A stretch of DNA of 64,000 nt from Stappia stellulata (GTDB lineage: Bacteria > Pseudomonadota > Alphaproteobacteria > Rhizobiales > Stappiaceae). A program made the translations under genes and the position numbers. The notes beneath the pieces are model-generated. The model saw nothing but the letters and a program-made list of their open reading frames with translations, searched no databases and was not told the DNA's origin. The stretch lies in the NCBI RefSeq assembly GCF_020176715.1, contig NZ_JAIVMF010000002.1, forward strand, positions 62,001 through 126,000. The letters are read 5' to 3'. Numbering within the stretch: the stretch's first letter is position 1; each line of letters begins with the position of its first letter. Shown here in pieces: positions 44,827 through 53,801 of this stretch.

Positions 44827-45399
44827 TCAGCCCCGCCCCGCCCAGCGACCGGCAATGCCGGCATCGATATCGAACAGATCGAGAAGCCGGCCGACCGAAT
44901 GGTCGATGATCTGCGTGATCTCAGTGGGACGGGTGTAGAAGGCCGGCACCAGCGGGGCAACGATCGCGCCGGCCTCCGTGACGGCCGTCATGGACCGCAT
45001 ATGGCCGAGATGAAGCGGCGTTTCCCTGAGGCCGAGCACCAGCCTGCGACGCTCCTTGAGGATGACGTCGGCGGCGCGGGGCAGAAGCGACGACGTCACG
45101 CCCGTGGCGATCTCGCCCATCGTGCGGATCGAGCAGGGCAGGATCAGCATGCCGCGCGTGCGGAACGATCCAGACGCGATCGATGCGCCGACATCGCCGA
45201 TTGGATGGCAGTGATCGGCAAGCGCCTTCACGTCGCGCGGCGCGATGTCGACCTCGGAGCGCATGGTCATTTCCGCCGACTTGGTGACCACAAGATGCGT
45301 CTCGATGCCAAGCGTGCGCAGGATTTCCAGGGCCCGGATCCCGTAAATGACGCCAGAGGCTCCCGAAATGCCGACGATCATGGGCAGCGATGCTGTCAT
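44827..45399 (-). CDS. ubiX: UbiX/Pad1-type flavin prenyltransferase
   Basis: A 190-residue protein of normal length. It has the FMN-binding ISGASGVIYGIRALEIL (residues 8-24), VVTKSAEMTM, and the signature LPCSIRTMGEIATGVTSSLL followed by RAADVILKERRRLVLGLRET. It attaches a dimethylallyl group to reduced FMN to make prenyl-FMN, the cofactor of UbiD decarboxylases; a UbiD homologue is encoded at 53802-55298. The start at 45399 is chosen over a longer open frame because the N-terminus then fits the family. Confidence 0.9.
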   Translation of the reverse strand: MTASLPMIVGISGASGVIYGIRALEILRTLGIETHLVVTKSAEMTMRSEVDIAPRDVKALADHCHPIGDVGASIASGSFRTRGMLILPCSIRTMGEIATGVTSSLLPRAADVILKERRRLVLGLRETPLHLGHMRSMTAVTEAGAIVAPLVPAFYTRPTEITQIIDHSVGRLLDLFDIDAGIAGRWAGRG

Positions 45400-45965
45400 G
45401 AAGGGACCACGCGCTGATCGGAAGCGGCGGGGAGCGTGAAAGCGCAAGGCAATGCGGGGGGAACGATGGCGCCTGCGGGAAGGTCCCATTCGCGAAAGGC
45501 CGCGGATGCATGGACTGCTCCAGGCCGACCGAAAGCCAGTTGCCTGAGCGGCCGCATTCCTTCGGATCGGACAACGGCAAGAACCATGAGCAAACTGCGG
45601 AAAAGTTGACCGTTTCTTCCTACGACAACATGCTTCAAGGCATTGGACTTGCGTGAATTTTTTTCGATCAGACGATTCCATCCGGTCGAAACACGCGCCA
45701 AGTGCCGGCTGTCATGCGCCGTGGCAAGGCCTGTCCGCCAGGCTGGTCGTTCGCAATCCATGCGCTGTCTCCCTCTGTGTCCTTCGCAATAGCCTGCGGG
45801 TCTGTACCAGCCTGATAGACGTGACGGCACATTGCTTGAAAAGTGTTGACACTTTAATCAAGGCGGTACCGGATGGAAAGGCCCAAGCTGGCAAGGCATG
45901 TGCGTCTGGGCGCGCACCATGCCGGTCCTTCAAGGGGCGGGGGGAGACAGGAAGGGAGGCAGGAC
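45400..45965. promoter_or_regulatory. 566-nt divergent region between ubiX and the amidase unit
   Basis: No gene is supported. The region must hold promoters for ubiX (minus) and for the small gene plus amidase (plus). It contains the best copy of the cluster palindrome at 45840-45855. Confidence 0.5.
45840..45855. promoter_or_regulatory. operator-like palindrome AAAGTGT-TG-ACACTTT
   Basis: Both 7-nt arms pair perfectly. It contains TTGACA, so it would overlap a -35 box. Five further copies occur near the transcription units of this block (47666, 47977, 50754, 55355, 55482). The HutC-type GntR regulator at 52911 is the likely binder. Confidence 0.65.
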
Positions 45966-46244
45966 ATGACGAGAGACGATGACAACACGACAGAAGGCGG
46001 GGATGGCACCGGCGCGCGGACGGGCGGGCTGGAGACGATCGGCCAGGGGCCGGCAGGGCAGTCGGCCGCGAAGGCCCGGCAGACCGGTCCGATCGCTGAG
46101 GCCATGGGCCGTTTGGTCCGACCGGACGGCGGACGCGATCACCGCGCCCTGTTCGATCCCGGAATTGCGCTCGATCCGACTGCCGAGCCGGCCTACCGGT
46201 TCGTGCCTAACTTCGCGCCAGACAATGGGACGGGCGCATCATGA
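45966..46244 (+). CDS. small protein translationally coupled to the amidase
   Basis: A 92-residue polar product starting MTRDDDNTTEGGDGTGARTG, disordered in its first 35 residues and ending with a segment PTAEPAYRFVPNFAP. The stop overlaps the amidase start by 4 nt (ATGA). Some amidases have a small GatC-like or AtzG-like partner encoded in this position, but no helical GatC pattern is visible, so that role is only a guess. Confidence 0.5.
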   Translation: MTRDDDNTTEGGDGTGARTGGLETIGQGPAGQSAAKARQTGPIAEAMGRLVRPDGGRDHRALFDPGIALDPTAEPAYRFVPNFAPDNGTGAS

Positions 46245-47653
46245 CCTCGTACCCGACCATTGCCGAGGCCGGCCGCCTCATGCGCGCCGGCGCGATCACC
46301 AGTGTCGACCTGACCCGGCTTCATCTCGACCGGATTGCGCGACTTGATAATCGGGTCGATGCCTATCTGGTCGTTATGGAAGAGCAGGCGCTTTCCGCGG
46401 CCGAACGGGCCGACGCCGCTTTTCGCGCCGGCATGGACCATGGCCCGATGCACGGTATCCCCTATTGCCTGAAGGACATCTTCGACGTCGCGGGCATGGT
46501 CACAACATGCCATTCGCGGATTGTGCCCGAAGAGCCGGCGACCGCTGACGCCGCCGTTGTCGCCCGGCTCGCCGCGGCCGGAGGCGTTCTCCTGGGCAAG
46601 ACCGCCCTGCACGAATTCGGCACGGGCGGCCCAACCTTCGACCTGCCTTTTCCGCCGGCGCGCAATCCATGGAACCGGGACCATCATCCGGGCGGTTCGA
46701 CCAGCGGGTCGGGCGCTGCCGTCTCCGCCGGGCTCGCCATGGCGGGGATTGGCACGGATACGCTGGGATCCGTGCGCAGTCCAGCCACGGCCTGCGGCCT
46801 CGTCGGCCTGAAGCCCACCTATGATGTGGTGCCGCGCCGGGGCTGTTTCCCGCTTGCCTTTTCGCTCGACCATGTCGGGCCGCTGACCCGCACTGTGGAG
46901 GACTGCGCGCTCGTCATGGACGTTATCGCCGAGCCCGCCCGAGGGGGCCGCTCCTATGGTTCGGAACTCGGGCACGGCCTCAAGGGTCTGCGCATCGGCA
47001 CGCTCGACCCCTTTCACGAGGCGGCCGGGGGAGCGGTCGACCCGGAGATCGAGGCGGGTTTCGACAATGCCCTTGCCGCCCTGCGTGATGCCGGCGCCGA
47101 GATCGTCGTGATCAACAATTTGCCGCCCTTTGCTGCGTTTCAGGCCACGGCGCTGACGATCCACCGCGCGGAGGCCTATACGGTGCACCGGGCCTGGCTT
47201 GCTGAGCGGCCCGACGACTATTGCGCCATCAGCCGCGAAAAACTGCAGGCCGGTGCGACCCTCGGCGCGTCCGACTTCATCATCGCACAACAGGCGCGCG
47301 CCGAGCTTATCGCGCGCTATCGGCATGCGACGGCGGAGGTCGACGCCGTGGTCGGCCTGTCTTCCTTCACGCTTCCCTGCCGGATCGACGATCCGGCCGC
47401 GCTCGGCGCGACCTATCGGCGCCACATGCGCACGCCCTTCAATGTTCTCGGTGATCCGGCGCTGTCGATGCCCGTCGGACTGTCCAGGACCGGTCTGCCG
47501 CTCGCTGTTCAGCTCTCGGCGCATCCCTATGGCGAGGCACGCCTGCTGCGGATCGCCGACGGCCTGGAGCGGGCTCTCGGCCGGATGAGCACGCCGCCGG
47601 GTTTTGCCTGGGAGGAGGGGTTGCCAACCGCACTGCCGGATCCGGCGGGCTGA
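46241..47653 (+). CDS. amidase-signature hydrolase
   Basis: A 470-residue amidase: Lys in IPYCLKDIFDVAG, cis-Ser in GGSTSGSGAA and nucleophile Ser in GTDTLGSVRSPA. It is the first enzyme gene of catabolic block 2 and probably removes an amide from the imported compound to give the acid used by the decarboxylase or the oxidative enzymes. It is not closely similar to the two amidases of block 1. Confidence 0.88.
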   Translation: MTSYPTIAEAGRLMRAGAITSVDLTRLHLDRIARLDNRVDAYLVVMEEQALSAAERADAAFRAGMDHGPMHGIPYCLKDIFDVAGMVTTCHSRIVPEEPATADAAVVARLAAAGGVLLGKTALHEFGTGGPTFDLPFPPARNPWNRDHHPGGSTSGSGAAVSAGLAMAGIGTDTLGSVRSPATACGLVGLKPTYDVVPRRGCFPLAFSLDHVGPLTRTVEDCALVMDVIAEPARGGRSYGSELGHGLKGLRIGTLDPFHEAAGGAVDPEIEAGFDNALAALRDAGAEIVVINNLPPFAAFQATALTIHRAEAYTVHRAWLAERPDDYCAISREKLQAGATLGASDFIIAQQARAELIARYRHATAEVDAVVGLSSFTLPCRIDDPAALGATYRRHMRTPFNVLGDPALSMPVGLSRTGLPLAVQLSAHPYGEARLLRIADGLERALGRMSTPPGFAWEEGLPTALPDPAG

Positions 47654-47665
47654 TCGCGATCTCCA

Positions 47666-47681
47666 AAATTGTTAACACTTT
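47666..47681. promoter_or_regulatory. operator-like palindrome AAATTGT-TA-ACACTTT
   Basis: One arm mismatch relative to the best copy at 45840. Located 13 nt after the amidase stop. Confidence 0.55.
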
Positions 47682-47976
47682 TGGTTTGTATAGGGTTGAG
47701 TGCTCGAAATTCTGCAGCCAGGCGAGAGGCCCTCGTGCCGCGCTTGATCCGGCCGGAAGCCGGACGCTCAGGACGGATGGTGGAAGTGCAAAGGCTCTTG
47801 AAGAAGTTATAATATTCAATTTACTACAATGACATATGACGGATTCTTGTTGCACCTAACGCCGTTTGCAGCGCATTTAATTCCCGGCGGGGTCATGCGC
47901 TCATGGCATTTGCGCGATCAGGATATGGCGCATTGCCGCTGCGTCATGTTGACCCATGTCATAGGGTTGTGATAGC

Positions 47977-47992
47977 AAAGTGTTAACAGATT
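47977..47992. promoter_or_regulatory. operator-like palindrome AAAGTGT-TA-ACAGATT
   Basis: The left arm is identical to the best copy; the right arm has two differences. Located 161 nt before the aldehyde dehydrogenase start. Confidence 0.5.
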
Positions 47993-48152
47993 GAGGCGGC
48001 CAAGGCATGATCATCGTGCTGTGGTTGTCGTTGCCCCGGGCATGCGCATTGTCGCGTGGCTGCGGCGCGGTGCGAGGGGCTCGATCGAGGCGGCTTCTGC
48101 GCAGATTGTCGACACCAAGCGGGAGGATAAGAATGAAGATGGGCGAGGGACG

Positions 48153-49652
48153 ATGAAGCTGCCGCTTGCTGACAGCGATATCCGGCAAACGGTGACGGCG
48201 CTGATCGATGGTGCGCCGGTGCGCGGCGGTGGGGCTGAGATCCCGGTCTTCTATCCGGCAACCGGAGGCCGGGTCGCGACGCTGATCGAGGACGGGGCTG
48301 CCGATATCGACCGCGCCGTTGCTGCGGCACGCCGCGCCTTCGATCACGGACCTTGGCCGCATCTCGGCGTGGAGGAACGGCAGGACCGTCTCTGCCGTTT
48401 TTCCGAGGTCATCGAGGACAACATCCCGCTTCTCGCCGGCCTCGAATGCCTCGATACCGGCAAGCCGATGCGCGATCTCCTGACGCGCTATCTGAAGCGC
48501 ACGGCCCATTGCTTCCGATTCTTCGCCGACTATATCGGCCAGTCCTCCGGAGTGGTCTATGACCAGGTTAAGGGCTACCGCACTGTTGTGGCGCGTGAGC
48601 CCATCGGTGTCGCCGCTCTACTTGCGCCGTGGAACTCGCCGATCTCGCTCGGCTCCATGAAAGTCGCCGCCGCGCTTGCCTTCGGCAATACCTGTGTGCT
48701 TAAGCCGTCCGAGCAGACGCCCATGGCGCTTGTCCGTTTGGTGGAGCTCCTCCATGAGGCGGGATTGCCGGAGGGCGCTGTCAACGTTGTCAACGGTCGC
48801 GGGCCGGTTACGGGCGCGGCGCTGGTTGCCCATCCGGACGTCGACCTCATCTCTTTCACCGGGGGCACGGAGACCGGCCGCGCCATCATGGCCGCCGCCG
48901 CCCGCAATCTCATACCCTGCATGACGGAACTCGGCGGCAAGTCCGCCAATCTCGTCTTTGCGTCCGCCGATCTCGACCAGGCGCTCGATGGCGCGCTGCT
49001 CGGCATCTACACCAATGCCGGTCAGCAATGTCTTGCCGGCTCCCGCATCCTTGTGGAGCGGCCGGTCTTCGACGCCTTCGTGGCGCGCTTCGCCGAGCGT
49101 GCCGAGCGCATCCGGCTCGGCGATCCGACCGACGATGCGACCGAGATGGGGCCGGTGGCCTCCGAGGCTCATATGAAGCACGTTCTGTCCTATGCCGGAC
49201 TGGCGCGGGAGGAGGGTGGCCGGCTCGTGGCGGGCGGCGTCCGCGACGAGAGCCTGGGCAATGGCTATTTCGTTAGGCCGACAGCCGTCGTCGCCCCGTC
49301 CAACGATACGCGCGTGGCGCAGGAGGAGATCTTCGGCCCGTTCGCCACCTTCCTGCCCTTCGACGGGGTCGAGGAGGCGGTGGCGATCGCCAACGGCACC
49401 GATTTCGGCCTCATGTCCTATGTCTGGTCGGACCATCTGCCGACCGTCAACGCCGTCGTTCCGCGCCTGCGTTCCGGTGGTATCATGGTCAATGCCACCA
49501 TGATGCGCGACCTGCGCGCGCCCTTCGGCGGCTTCAAGGAATCGGGTGTCGGCCGCGAAGGCGGCGAGGCCTGCGAGCGCTTCTACACGCATGAGAAATT
49601 CGTCTCCACCCGGCTCGCGCCGGGGCCGTTGCGCCAGCTCGGCGCGGCTTAG
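48153..49652 (+). CDS. NAD(P)-dependent aldehyde dehydrogenase
   Basis: A 499-residue member of the ALDH superfamily. LLAPWNSPISLGSMKVAAAL, SFTGGTETGRAI, the general base Glu 259 (MTELGGKSANLVF) and the nucleophile Cys 293 (NAGQQCLAGSRIL) are all present. It oxidises an aldehyde to an acid; the closest look is to betaine-aldehyde and 2-hydroxymuconic-semialdehyde dehydrogenases. The start at 48153 is preferred because GAGGGA lies just before it. Confidence 0.9.
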   Translation: MKLPLADSDIRQTVTALIDGAPVRGGGAEIPVFYPATGGRVATLIEDGAADIDRAVAAARRAFDHGPWPHLGVEERQDRLCRFSEVIEDNIPLLAGLECLDTGKPMRDLLTRYLKRTAHCFRFFADYIGQSSGVVYDQVKGYRTVVAREPIGVAALLAPWNSPISLGSMKVAAALAFGNTCVLKPSEQTPMALVRLVELLHEAGLPEGAVNVVNGRGPVTGAALVAHPDVDLISFTGGTETGRAIMAAAARNLIPCMTELGGKSANLVFASADLDQALDGALLGIYTNAGQQCLAGSRILVERPVFDAFVARFAERAERIRLGDPTDDATEMGPVASEAHMKHVLSYAGLAREEGGRLVAGGVRDESLGNGYFVRPTAVVAPSNDTRVAQEEIFGPFATFLPFDGVEEAVAIANGTDFGLMSYVWSDHLPTVNAVVPRLRSGGIMVNATMMRDLRAPFGGFKESGVGREGGEACERFYTHEKFVSTRLAPGPLRQLGAA

Positions 49653-49657
49653 AGCAT

Positions 49658-49690
49658 GTTGCGGACAAGTTGCCCGACTTGTCCGGCAAC
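49658..49690 (+). other. hairpin between two dehydrogenase genes
   Basis: GTTGCGGACAAGT (49658-49670) pairs with ACTTGTCCGGCAAC (49677-49690) with one bulged base and a 6-nt loop. It starts 6 nt after the ALDH stop and could act as terminator or mRNA stabiliser. No T run follows. Confidence 0.5.
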
Positions 49691-49779
49691 ACCATTCTCC
49701 ACGTAGTTGAGCTTGCGCGGGTTCTCTTCGGGCAGGTGAGACCACCCGTAAAGACAGGCGCGCCAAGGGAGCATCGGGA

Positions 49780-50589
49780 ATGCCGGCTGTCGGGATGGTT
49801 GGACTGGGCCGGATGGGGATGGGGATCGCTCGCTCCTTGTGCCGTGCGGGCTTCGACGTGCATGGCGTGGACGCAAACCCGGCAAGGACCGAAGCCGGGC
49901 GCCGTGCCGGCGTGACAATCTGTGCCAGACCCGCCGAACTCGCCCGAAGCTGCGACCTGATCGTGATCATGGTCGGCTTCGAAGCGGATGTGGAGGCGGT
50001 CCTGTTCGGTGACGGTGACCTGATACCTGCGGCCTCGAACGGCCTCATCATCGCCATCGCGTCGACCGTTCCGCCCACTGCAATCAAGCGACTGGGCGAG
50101 CGCCTTGCCGGCACCGGGGTCGCGCTGGTTGACGCGCCGGTTTTCCGCGGTGAGGCGGCCGCCGCCGACGGCACGCTTCTGATGTTTGTCGGTGGCCCGG
50201 ATGCGGCGGTCGCCGCCTGTCGCCCGGCTTTCGAAAGCTTTTGTTCCGATATCGTTCATGTCGGCCCGCTCGGTGCGGGGCAGGTCGCCAAGATGGTCAG
50301 CAACATGATCCTCTGGGCCTGCCTCACGGCAACGGTCGAGGGGCTCGACCTCGCCGAGGCCATGGGCGTCGACCGGGAGCGTCTGCGCGCGGCGCTGGCG
50401 CTTGGCAGTGCCGACAACTGGGCCCTGCGCACACGCGCCGACGAACGCGCTATGCTGTGGGCGGAGAAGGATCTGATGATCCTGCTGTCCGAGGCAGATG
50501 CCGCCCGGCGCGCCCTGCCGCTCGCCGGAGCGCTGAAGGAAGCGGTCAAGGCGCTGAAGATCTCGCGCGATCTGCCGATGCCGGACTGA
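49780..50589 (+). CDS. 3-hydroxyisobutyrate dehydrogenase-like oxidoreductase
   Basis: A 269-residue beta-hydroxyacid dehydrogenase. VGMVGLGRMGMGIARSL (residues 4-20) is the NAD(P) motif, LVDAPVFRGEAAAADGTL (about 116-133) is the substrate-binding D-A-P-V-x-G loop and GAGQVAKMVSNM carries the catalytic Lys 171. It oxidises a 3-hydroxy acid or reduces an aldehyde-acid. It follows the aldehyde dehydrogenase with a hairpin between. Confidence 0.88.
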   Translation: MPAVGMVGLGRMGMGIARSLCRAGFDVHGVDANPARTEAGRRAGVTICARPAELARSCDLIVIMVGFEADVEAVLFGDGDLIPAASNGLIIAIASTVPPTAIKRLGERLAGTGVALVDAPVFRGEAAAADGTLLMFVGGPDAAVAACRPAFESFCSDIVHVGPLGAGQVAKMVSNMILWACLTATVEGLDLAEAMGVDRERLRAALALGSADNWALRTRADERAMLWAEKDLMILLSEADAARRALPLAGALKEAVKALKISRDLPMPD

Positions 50590-50865
50590 GCCGTCCGGTC
50601 GCTAAATGTCCTGCGTCCGACTCGTGTCAGTGTCGACAATACATTTGGTTTTATCTTGGGAGTCCTGTGAAAAATTGCATAACGATCGAATAAAATAGCG
50701 AAAGAGAGCAGTTTTTCCTTATCGAGATCTTGCATCCCTTCCCCTGATCAGCAAAACTGTTGACAGTAAAGTCTTTCAAAGGTCGTGCAATCGGAGTGTG
50801 TCCGACGCGTTTGAAGCGCACGGACCGTGTCTCCGGCGCCGATAAGCTTCGCAGGAGGGAACGGG
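50590..50865. promoter_or_regulatory. leader of the FAD-monooxygenase unit with operator-like site
   Basis: A 276-nt non-coding, AT-richer stretch with the palindrome at 50754-50769 and a weaker partial match (CAGTGT-CG-ACAATAC, 50628-50642). A good ribosome-binding site (GGAGGGA, 50853-50859) precedes the next start. Confidence 0.5.
50754..50769. promoter_or_regulatory. operator-like palindrome AAACTGT-TG-ACAGTAA
   Basis: Two differences in paired positions relative to the best copy keep the symmetry (C...G in place of G...C). It contains TTGACA, so binding would cover a -35 box. Confidence 0.6.
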
Positions 50866-52086
50866 ATGATGTCAGGTGCGCGACATGCCGCCATCGCGAA
50901 CCGGGTGATCGTTGCGGGGGCGGGGCCGGTCGGTCTGGCCGCAGCCGTCGCGCTGGCCGATCGTGGTGTGCCGGTCCTCGTCCTTGAAAAGCGCGACAGC
51001 CTGACGGCCGCCTCCAAGGCGTCCACCTTCCATCCCTCGACGCTCGAAATCCTCGATGCGCTCGGCGTCATCGAGCCGATCCTGACGAAAGGCCAGCGTA
51101 TCGACCGGATCCAGTATCGCACGATCGATGCGGGGATCATCGCCGAATACGATCTCGGGCTTCTGGCCGGAGAGACGCGCTATCCGTTCCGGCTGCATCT
51201 CGAGCAGTCGCGTGTCACGCCGCTTCTTCTCGCGCGCCTTTCCGGACACGAACACGCCGAAGTCCGCTTCGATGCCGAGGTCATCGATGCCGTAAACGAG
51301 GATGGCGGCGTGGCGGCCACGGTCGTCGGTGCGGCAGGCTCGGAGACCGTGCGAGGCCGCTATCTGATTGCCGCCGACGGTGCCCGCTCGGCCATTCGCG
51401 ACCGGCTCGGGATTGCCTTTGACGGCAGCGCCTATTCCACCAAGGTACTGCGCCTCATGACCGATATGGATCTTGAGGCTTGGTTGCCGGGCCTGGCGCC
51501 CGTCACCTATGTGTTCAACGGCGAGAGGTCGATCAGCCTGCTTCGCATGCCGGATTGCTGGCGCATCATCATCCGCCTGCCGGTCTCCGTGCCCGACGAA
51601 GAGGCGCTGCAGCCCGACTGGATGCTGGCTCGGTTGCGCGAGGTTTTGCCGATGGCCGACAGGTTGCCGCCGCTGCTCAATACCGACATCTATTCGGCGT
51701 CCAAGCGTGTTGCGTCTCGCTACAGAGACGGTGGGATCTTTCTCGCCGGCGACAGCGTGCACGTCACCAATACGCGCGGCGGCATGAACATGAATTGCGG
51801 GCTGCACGATGCCTGGCATCTCGCCGCCGCCATGGCGGAGGCGATGAAGACCGGTCGTCATGCCGCTCTCGACGGCTATGCCGAGGAACGCCATCGCATC
51901 GCCACCGACTTCCTGATCCCGCGCACCGACCGCAGCGTCGGAGACGCTGCCACCTGGCTCGACACCGTCAGGAACCGCGCCGCCGATCCGGAGGCGACTC
52001 GCGCCTTTCTTGTCGAGGGCGCCATGCTCGATATCGCGCCGCGCCCTTTCGGCGCCGGCGCAAGGTCAGGGGAGGTTGTGCAATGA
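50866..52086 (+). CDS. FAD-dependent aromatic-type monooxygenase (PHBH fold)
   Basis: A 406-residue flavoprotein. VAGAGPVGLAAAVALADRGV (about residues 15-34) is the G-x-G-x-x-G FAD motif, AADGARSAIRDRLG is the second (DG) motif and FLAGDSVHVTNTRGGMNMNC then GLHDAWHLA is the third (GD) motif. Such enzymes hydroxylate aromatic or enolic acids with NAD(P)H and oxygen. It overlaps the next gene by 4 nt. In the block it is the likely ring-oxidising step. Confidence 0.88.
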   Translation: MMSGARHAAIANRVIVAGAGPVGLAAAVALADRGVPVLVLEKRDSLTAASKASTFHPSTLEILDALGVIEPILTKGQRIDRIQYRTIDAGIIAEYDLGLLAGETRYPFRLHLEQSRVTPLLLARLSGHEHAEVRFDAEVIDAVNEDGGVAATVVGAAGSETVRGRYLIAADGARSAIRDRLGIAFDGSAYSTKVLRLMTDMDLEAWLPGLAPVTYVFNGERSISLLRMPDCWRIIIRLPVSVPDEEALQPDWMLARLREVLPMADRLPPLLNTDIYSASKRVASRYRDGGIFLAGDSVHVTNTRGGMNMNCGLHDAWHLAAAMAEAMKTGRHAALDGYAEERHRIATDFLIPRTDRSVGDAATWLDTVRNRAADPEATRAFLVEGAMLDIAPRPFGAGARSGEVVQ

Positions 52087-52844
52087 CGACAACGCTGAAG
52101 CTGAAGGCAACCATACCGCCCGAACTCGACCTTTCGCGCCGGCTCGCCGTAGCGACGCCGCCGGCCAATCCGACGGTCGAACCGGAGCTCCACTATCTTC
52201 TGCCCGCCGGGGTGACCCTCTATACGACGCGCCTTCCAGTGTCCGCCTCGACTCGTCTCGAGACCCGCAACGAAGGCTATGTCCATAACTATGACGCTCT
52301 TTACGAGAGCTTCGGCGCGCTCAAGCCGTCCTCGCTGCTGATCGGTCTGACCGGCCCGAGCTACCGGCTCGGTCCCGACGGCGACGAGGAACTCGCGGCG
52401 CGCCTGACCGCGGCGGCGGGCGCTCCGGTGCTCACCGTGAGCCTGGCGATCCGCAAGGCGCTAGTCGCGCTCGGCGCCGAGCGCCTCAATCTGGTCTCGC
52501 CCTATCCCGGCTGGCTGACGGACAAGGCCGTTGCCTATTGGGAGGCGGCGGGGTTCACCGTCCGCAACGTCGTCAAGGATCAAGAGGATTTCCGAGCTTA
52601 TGATCTGACGACAGAGGATGTTGTTGCGCTACTGGAGCGGGTGCCGTTCGAGGATGCGGATGCCACGGTGATGAGCGGCACCGGAATGATCACTATTCCC
52701 GCCATTCAGGGGGCACGGCAGGACGTGGCGCGGCCGATCCTGTCGTCGAATCTCTGCGGAGCCTGGTGGTTGACGGGTCAGGCGGGCCTTGCGGCATCCG
52801 AAGCCCTCCGTCGATCATGTCCCGAACTGGCCGGGGCGCTGTAA
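52083..52844 (+). CDS. Asp/Glu-racemase-superfamily protein (maleate isomerase/AMDase type) without the catalytic cysteines
   Basis: A 253-residue protein with the maleate cis-trans isomerase/arylmalonate decarboxylase layout: SLLIGLTGPSYRLG (about 84-97), PVLTVSLAIRKALVALGAER (about 115-134), YPGWLTDKAVAYWEAAGFTV, SGTGMITIPAI (198-208) and SSNLCGAWWL. At the two sites where racemases and isomerases carry Cys it has Thr-Gly-Pro (90-92) and Gly-Thr-Gly (199-201). Its only cysteines, 225 and 246, lie outside these motifs. It may use another mechanism, such as hydration or retro-aldol chemistry. Coupled to the monooxygenase by ATGA. Confidence 0.78.
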   Translation: MTTTLKLKATIPPELDLSRRLAVATPPANPTVEPELHYLLPAGVTLYTTRLPVSASTRLETRNEGYVHNYDALYESFGALKPSSLLIGLTGPSYRLGPDGDEELAARLTAAAGAPVLTVSLAIRKALVALGAERLNLVSPYPGWLTDKAVAYWEAAGFTVRNVVKDQEDFRAYDLTTEDVVALLERVPFEDADATVMSGTGMITIPAIQGARQDVARPILSSNLCGAWWLTGQAGLAASEALRRSCPELAGAL

Positions 52845-52910
52845 CCACCTGTCGGAGACCTCGGTCGCCCGATCCCACGACGACCGGCCGTCGATTTCGG
52901 AGAACCGTTC

Positions 52911-53780
52911 ATGCCGATCGCGAAATCTCGGACCTCCCTCTTCTCCGGCGTGGCTCGGACGAGCACCGACTGGAGCCCCGCCGCCCCGTCGGGGGGAACG
53001 GTGGCCCAGGCCGGCGGCGAACCAGCAGGCGGCGAGGTCCCACGCTACTACCGGCTCTATGCCGCCTTGCGTCAAAAGATCATCGCCGGTGTCTGGCCGC
53101 CACCGCGGCCTTTGCCGACGGAAGCGGAACTGGCCGCCTTCTACGGCGTGTCGCGCGTGACCGTGCGCAGGGCCATGGTGCTTCTGGAGGAGCAGAGCCT
53201 CATCTGGCGCCAGCGCGGCCGCGGCACATTCGTCAACGATGCCGTTCTGGGTGGCGACGACCGCTCGAACTTTGGCGGCTTACTAGAGAACATCAACGAC
53301 TTCCAGCTCGCCACGACCGTCCAGCCGATCCGTTTTGCCACCCTTGCCGCCGATGCCGAGGTGGCACGGCGCCTGGAAGTGGCGGGCGGCTCGGACGTTC
53401 TCCAGGTCGTGCGGGTCCGGCACCGCCCAGATGGTCCGATCTCGCACATCACCTGTTATGTGCGCTTTCCGGAGGCAGGCAGTCTCGACCCGGATCTGCT
53501 CGGCAACCGCCCGGTGCTCGCCGCGCTGGAAGCCGCCGGCATTCGCGTCGACCGGGTGGAGCAGGGTCTGTCCGCCGTCAATGCCGAGGGAGAGGTCGCC
53601 GCGCGCCTTGACGTGCCGGTCGGCACGGCACTTGTCTCCATGTGGCGGGTCGTGCGTGACACGGTCGGTCGGCCCGTTCAGTTCATCCGCTCGCTCTACC
53701 GTCCGGACCGCTACGAATACCGTGTGGCCCTGTCGCGCCACACCGGGGCGACGCCGCCACGCTGGGTGCCTCTCGACTGA
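52911..53780 (+). CDS. GntR-family regulator, HutC (UTRA) subfamily
   Basis: A 289-residue product. After a disordered start of about 42 residues, the winged HTH covers residues 44-110 (PRYYRLYAALRQKIIAGVWP, TEAELAAFYGVSRVTVRRAM, RQRGRGTFVND). The C-terminal UTRA ligand domain follows (VLQVVRVRHRPDGPISHITC, VSMWRVVRDTVGRPVQFIRS, YRPDRYEYRVALSR). It lies in the middle of block 2 and is the natural candidate to bind the six palindromes of the block. The effector is presumably a pathway intermediate. Confidence 0.85.
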   Translation: MPIAKSRTSLFSGVARTSTDWSPAAPSGGTVAQAGGEPAGGEVPRYYRLYAALRQKIIAGVWPPPRPLPTEAELAAFYGVSRVTVRRAMVLLEEQSLIWRQRGRGTFVNDAVLGGDDRSNFGGLLENINDFQLATTVQPIRFATLAADAEVARRLEVAGGSDVLQVVRVRHRPDGPISHITCYVRFPEAGSLDPDLLGNRPVLAALEAAGIRVDRVEQGLSAVNAEGEVAARLDVPVGTALVSMWRVVRDTVGRPVQFIRSLYRPDRYEYRVALSRHTGATPPRWVPLD

Positions 53781-53801
53781 GGCGTCAGACAAAAGTGGCG
53801 T

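Larger units (their letters stand above)
47654..48152. promoter_or_regulatory. 499-nt leader of the aldehyde dehydrogenase gene
   Basis: No gene is supported. Two copies of the block palindrome flank the region (47666-47681 and 47977-47992) and a TATAAT lies at 47808-47813 in an AT-rich patch. The long leader with two operator-like sites suggests strong regulation of the dehydrogenase unit. Confidence 0.5.

Noticed and set aside
50628-50642. CAGTGT-CG-ACAATAC as another copy of the block operator
   Set aside because: Too many mismatches to count; kept only as a remark in the leader entry.
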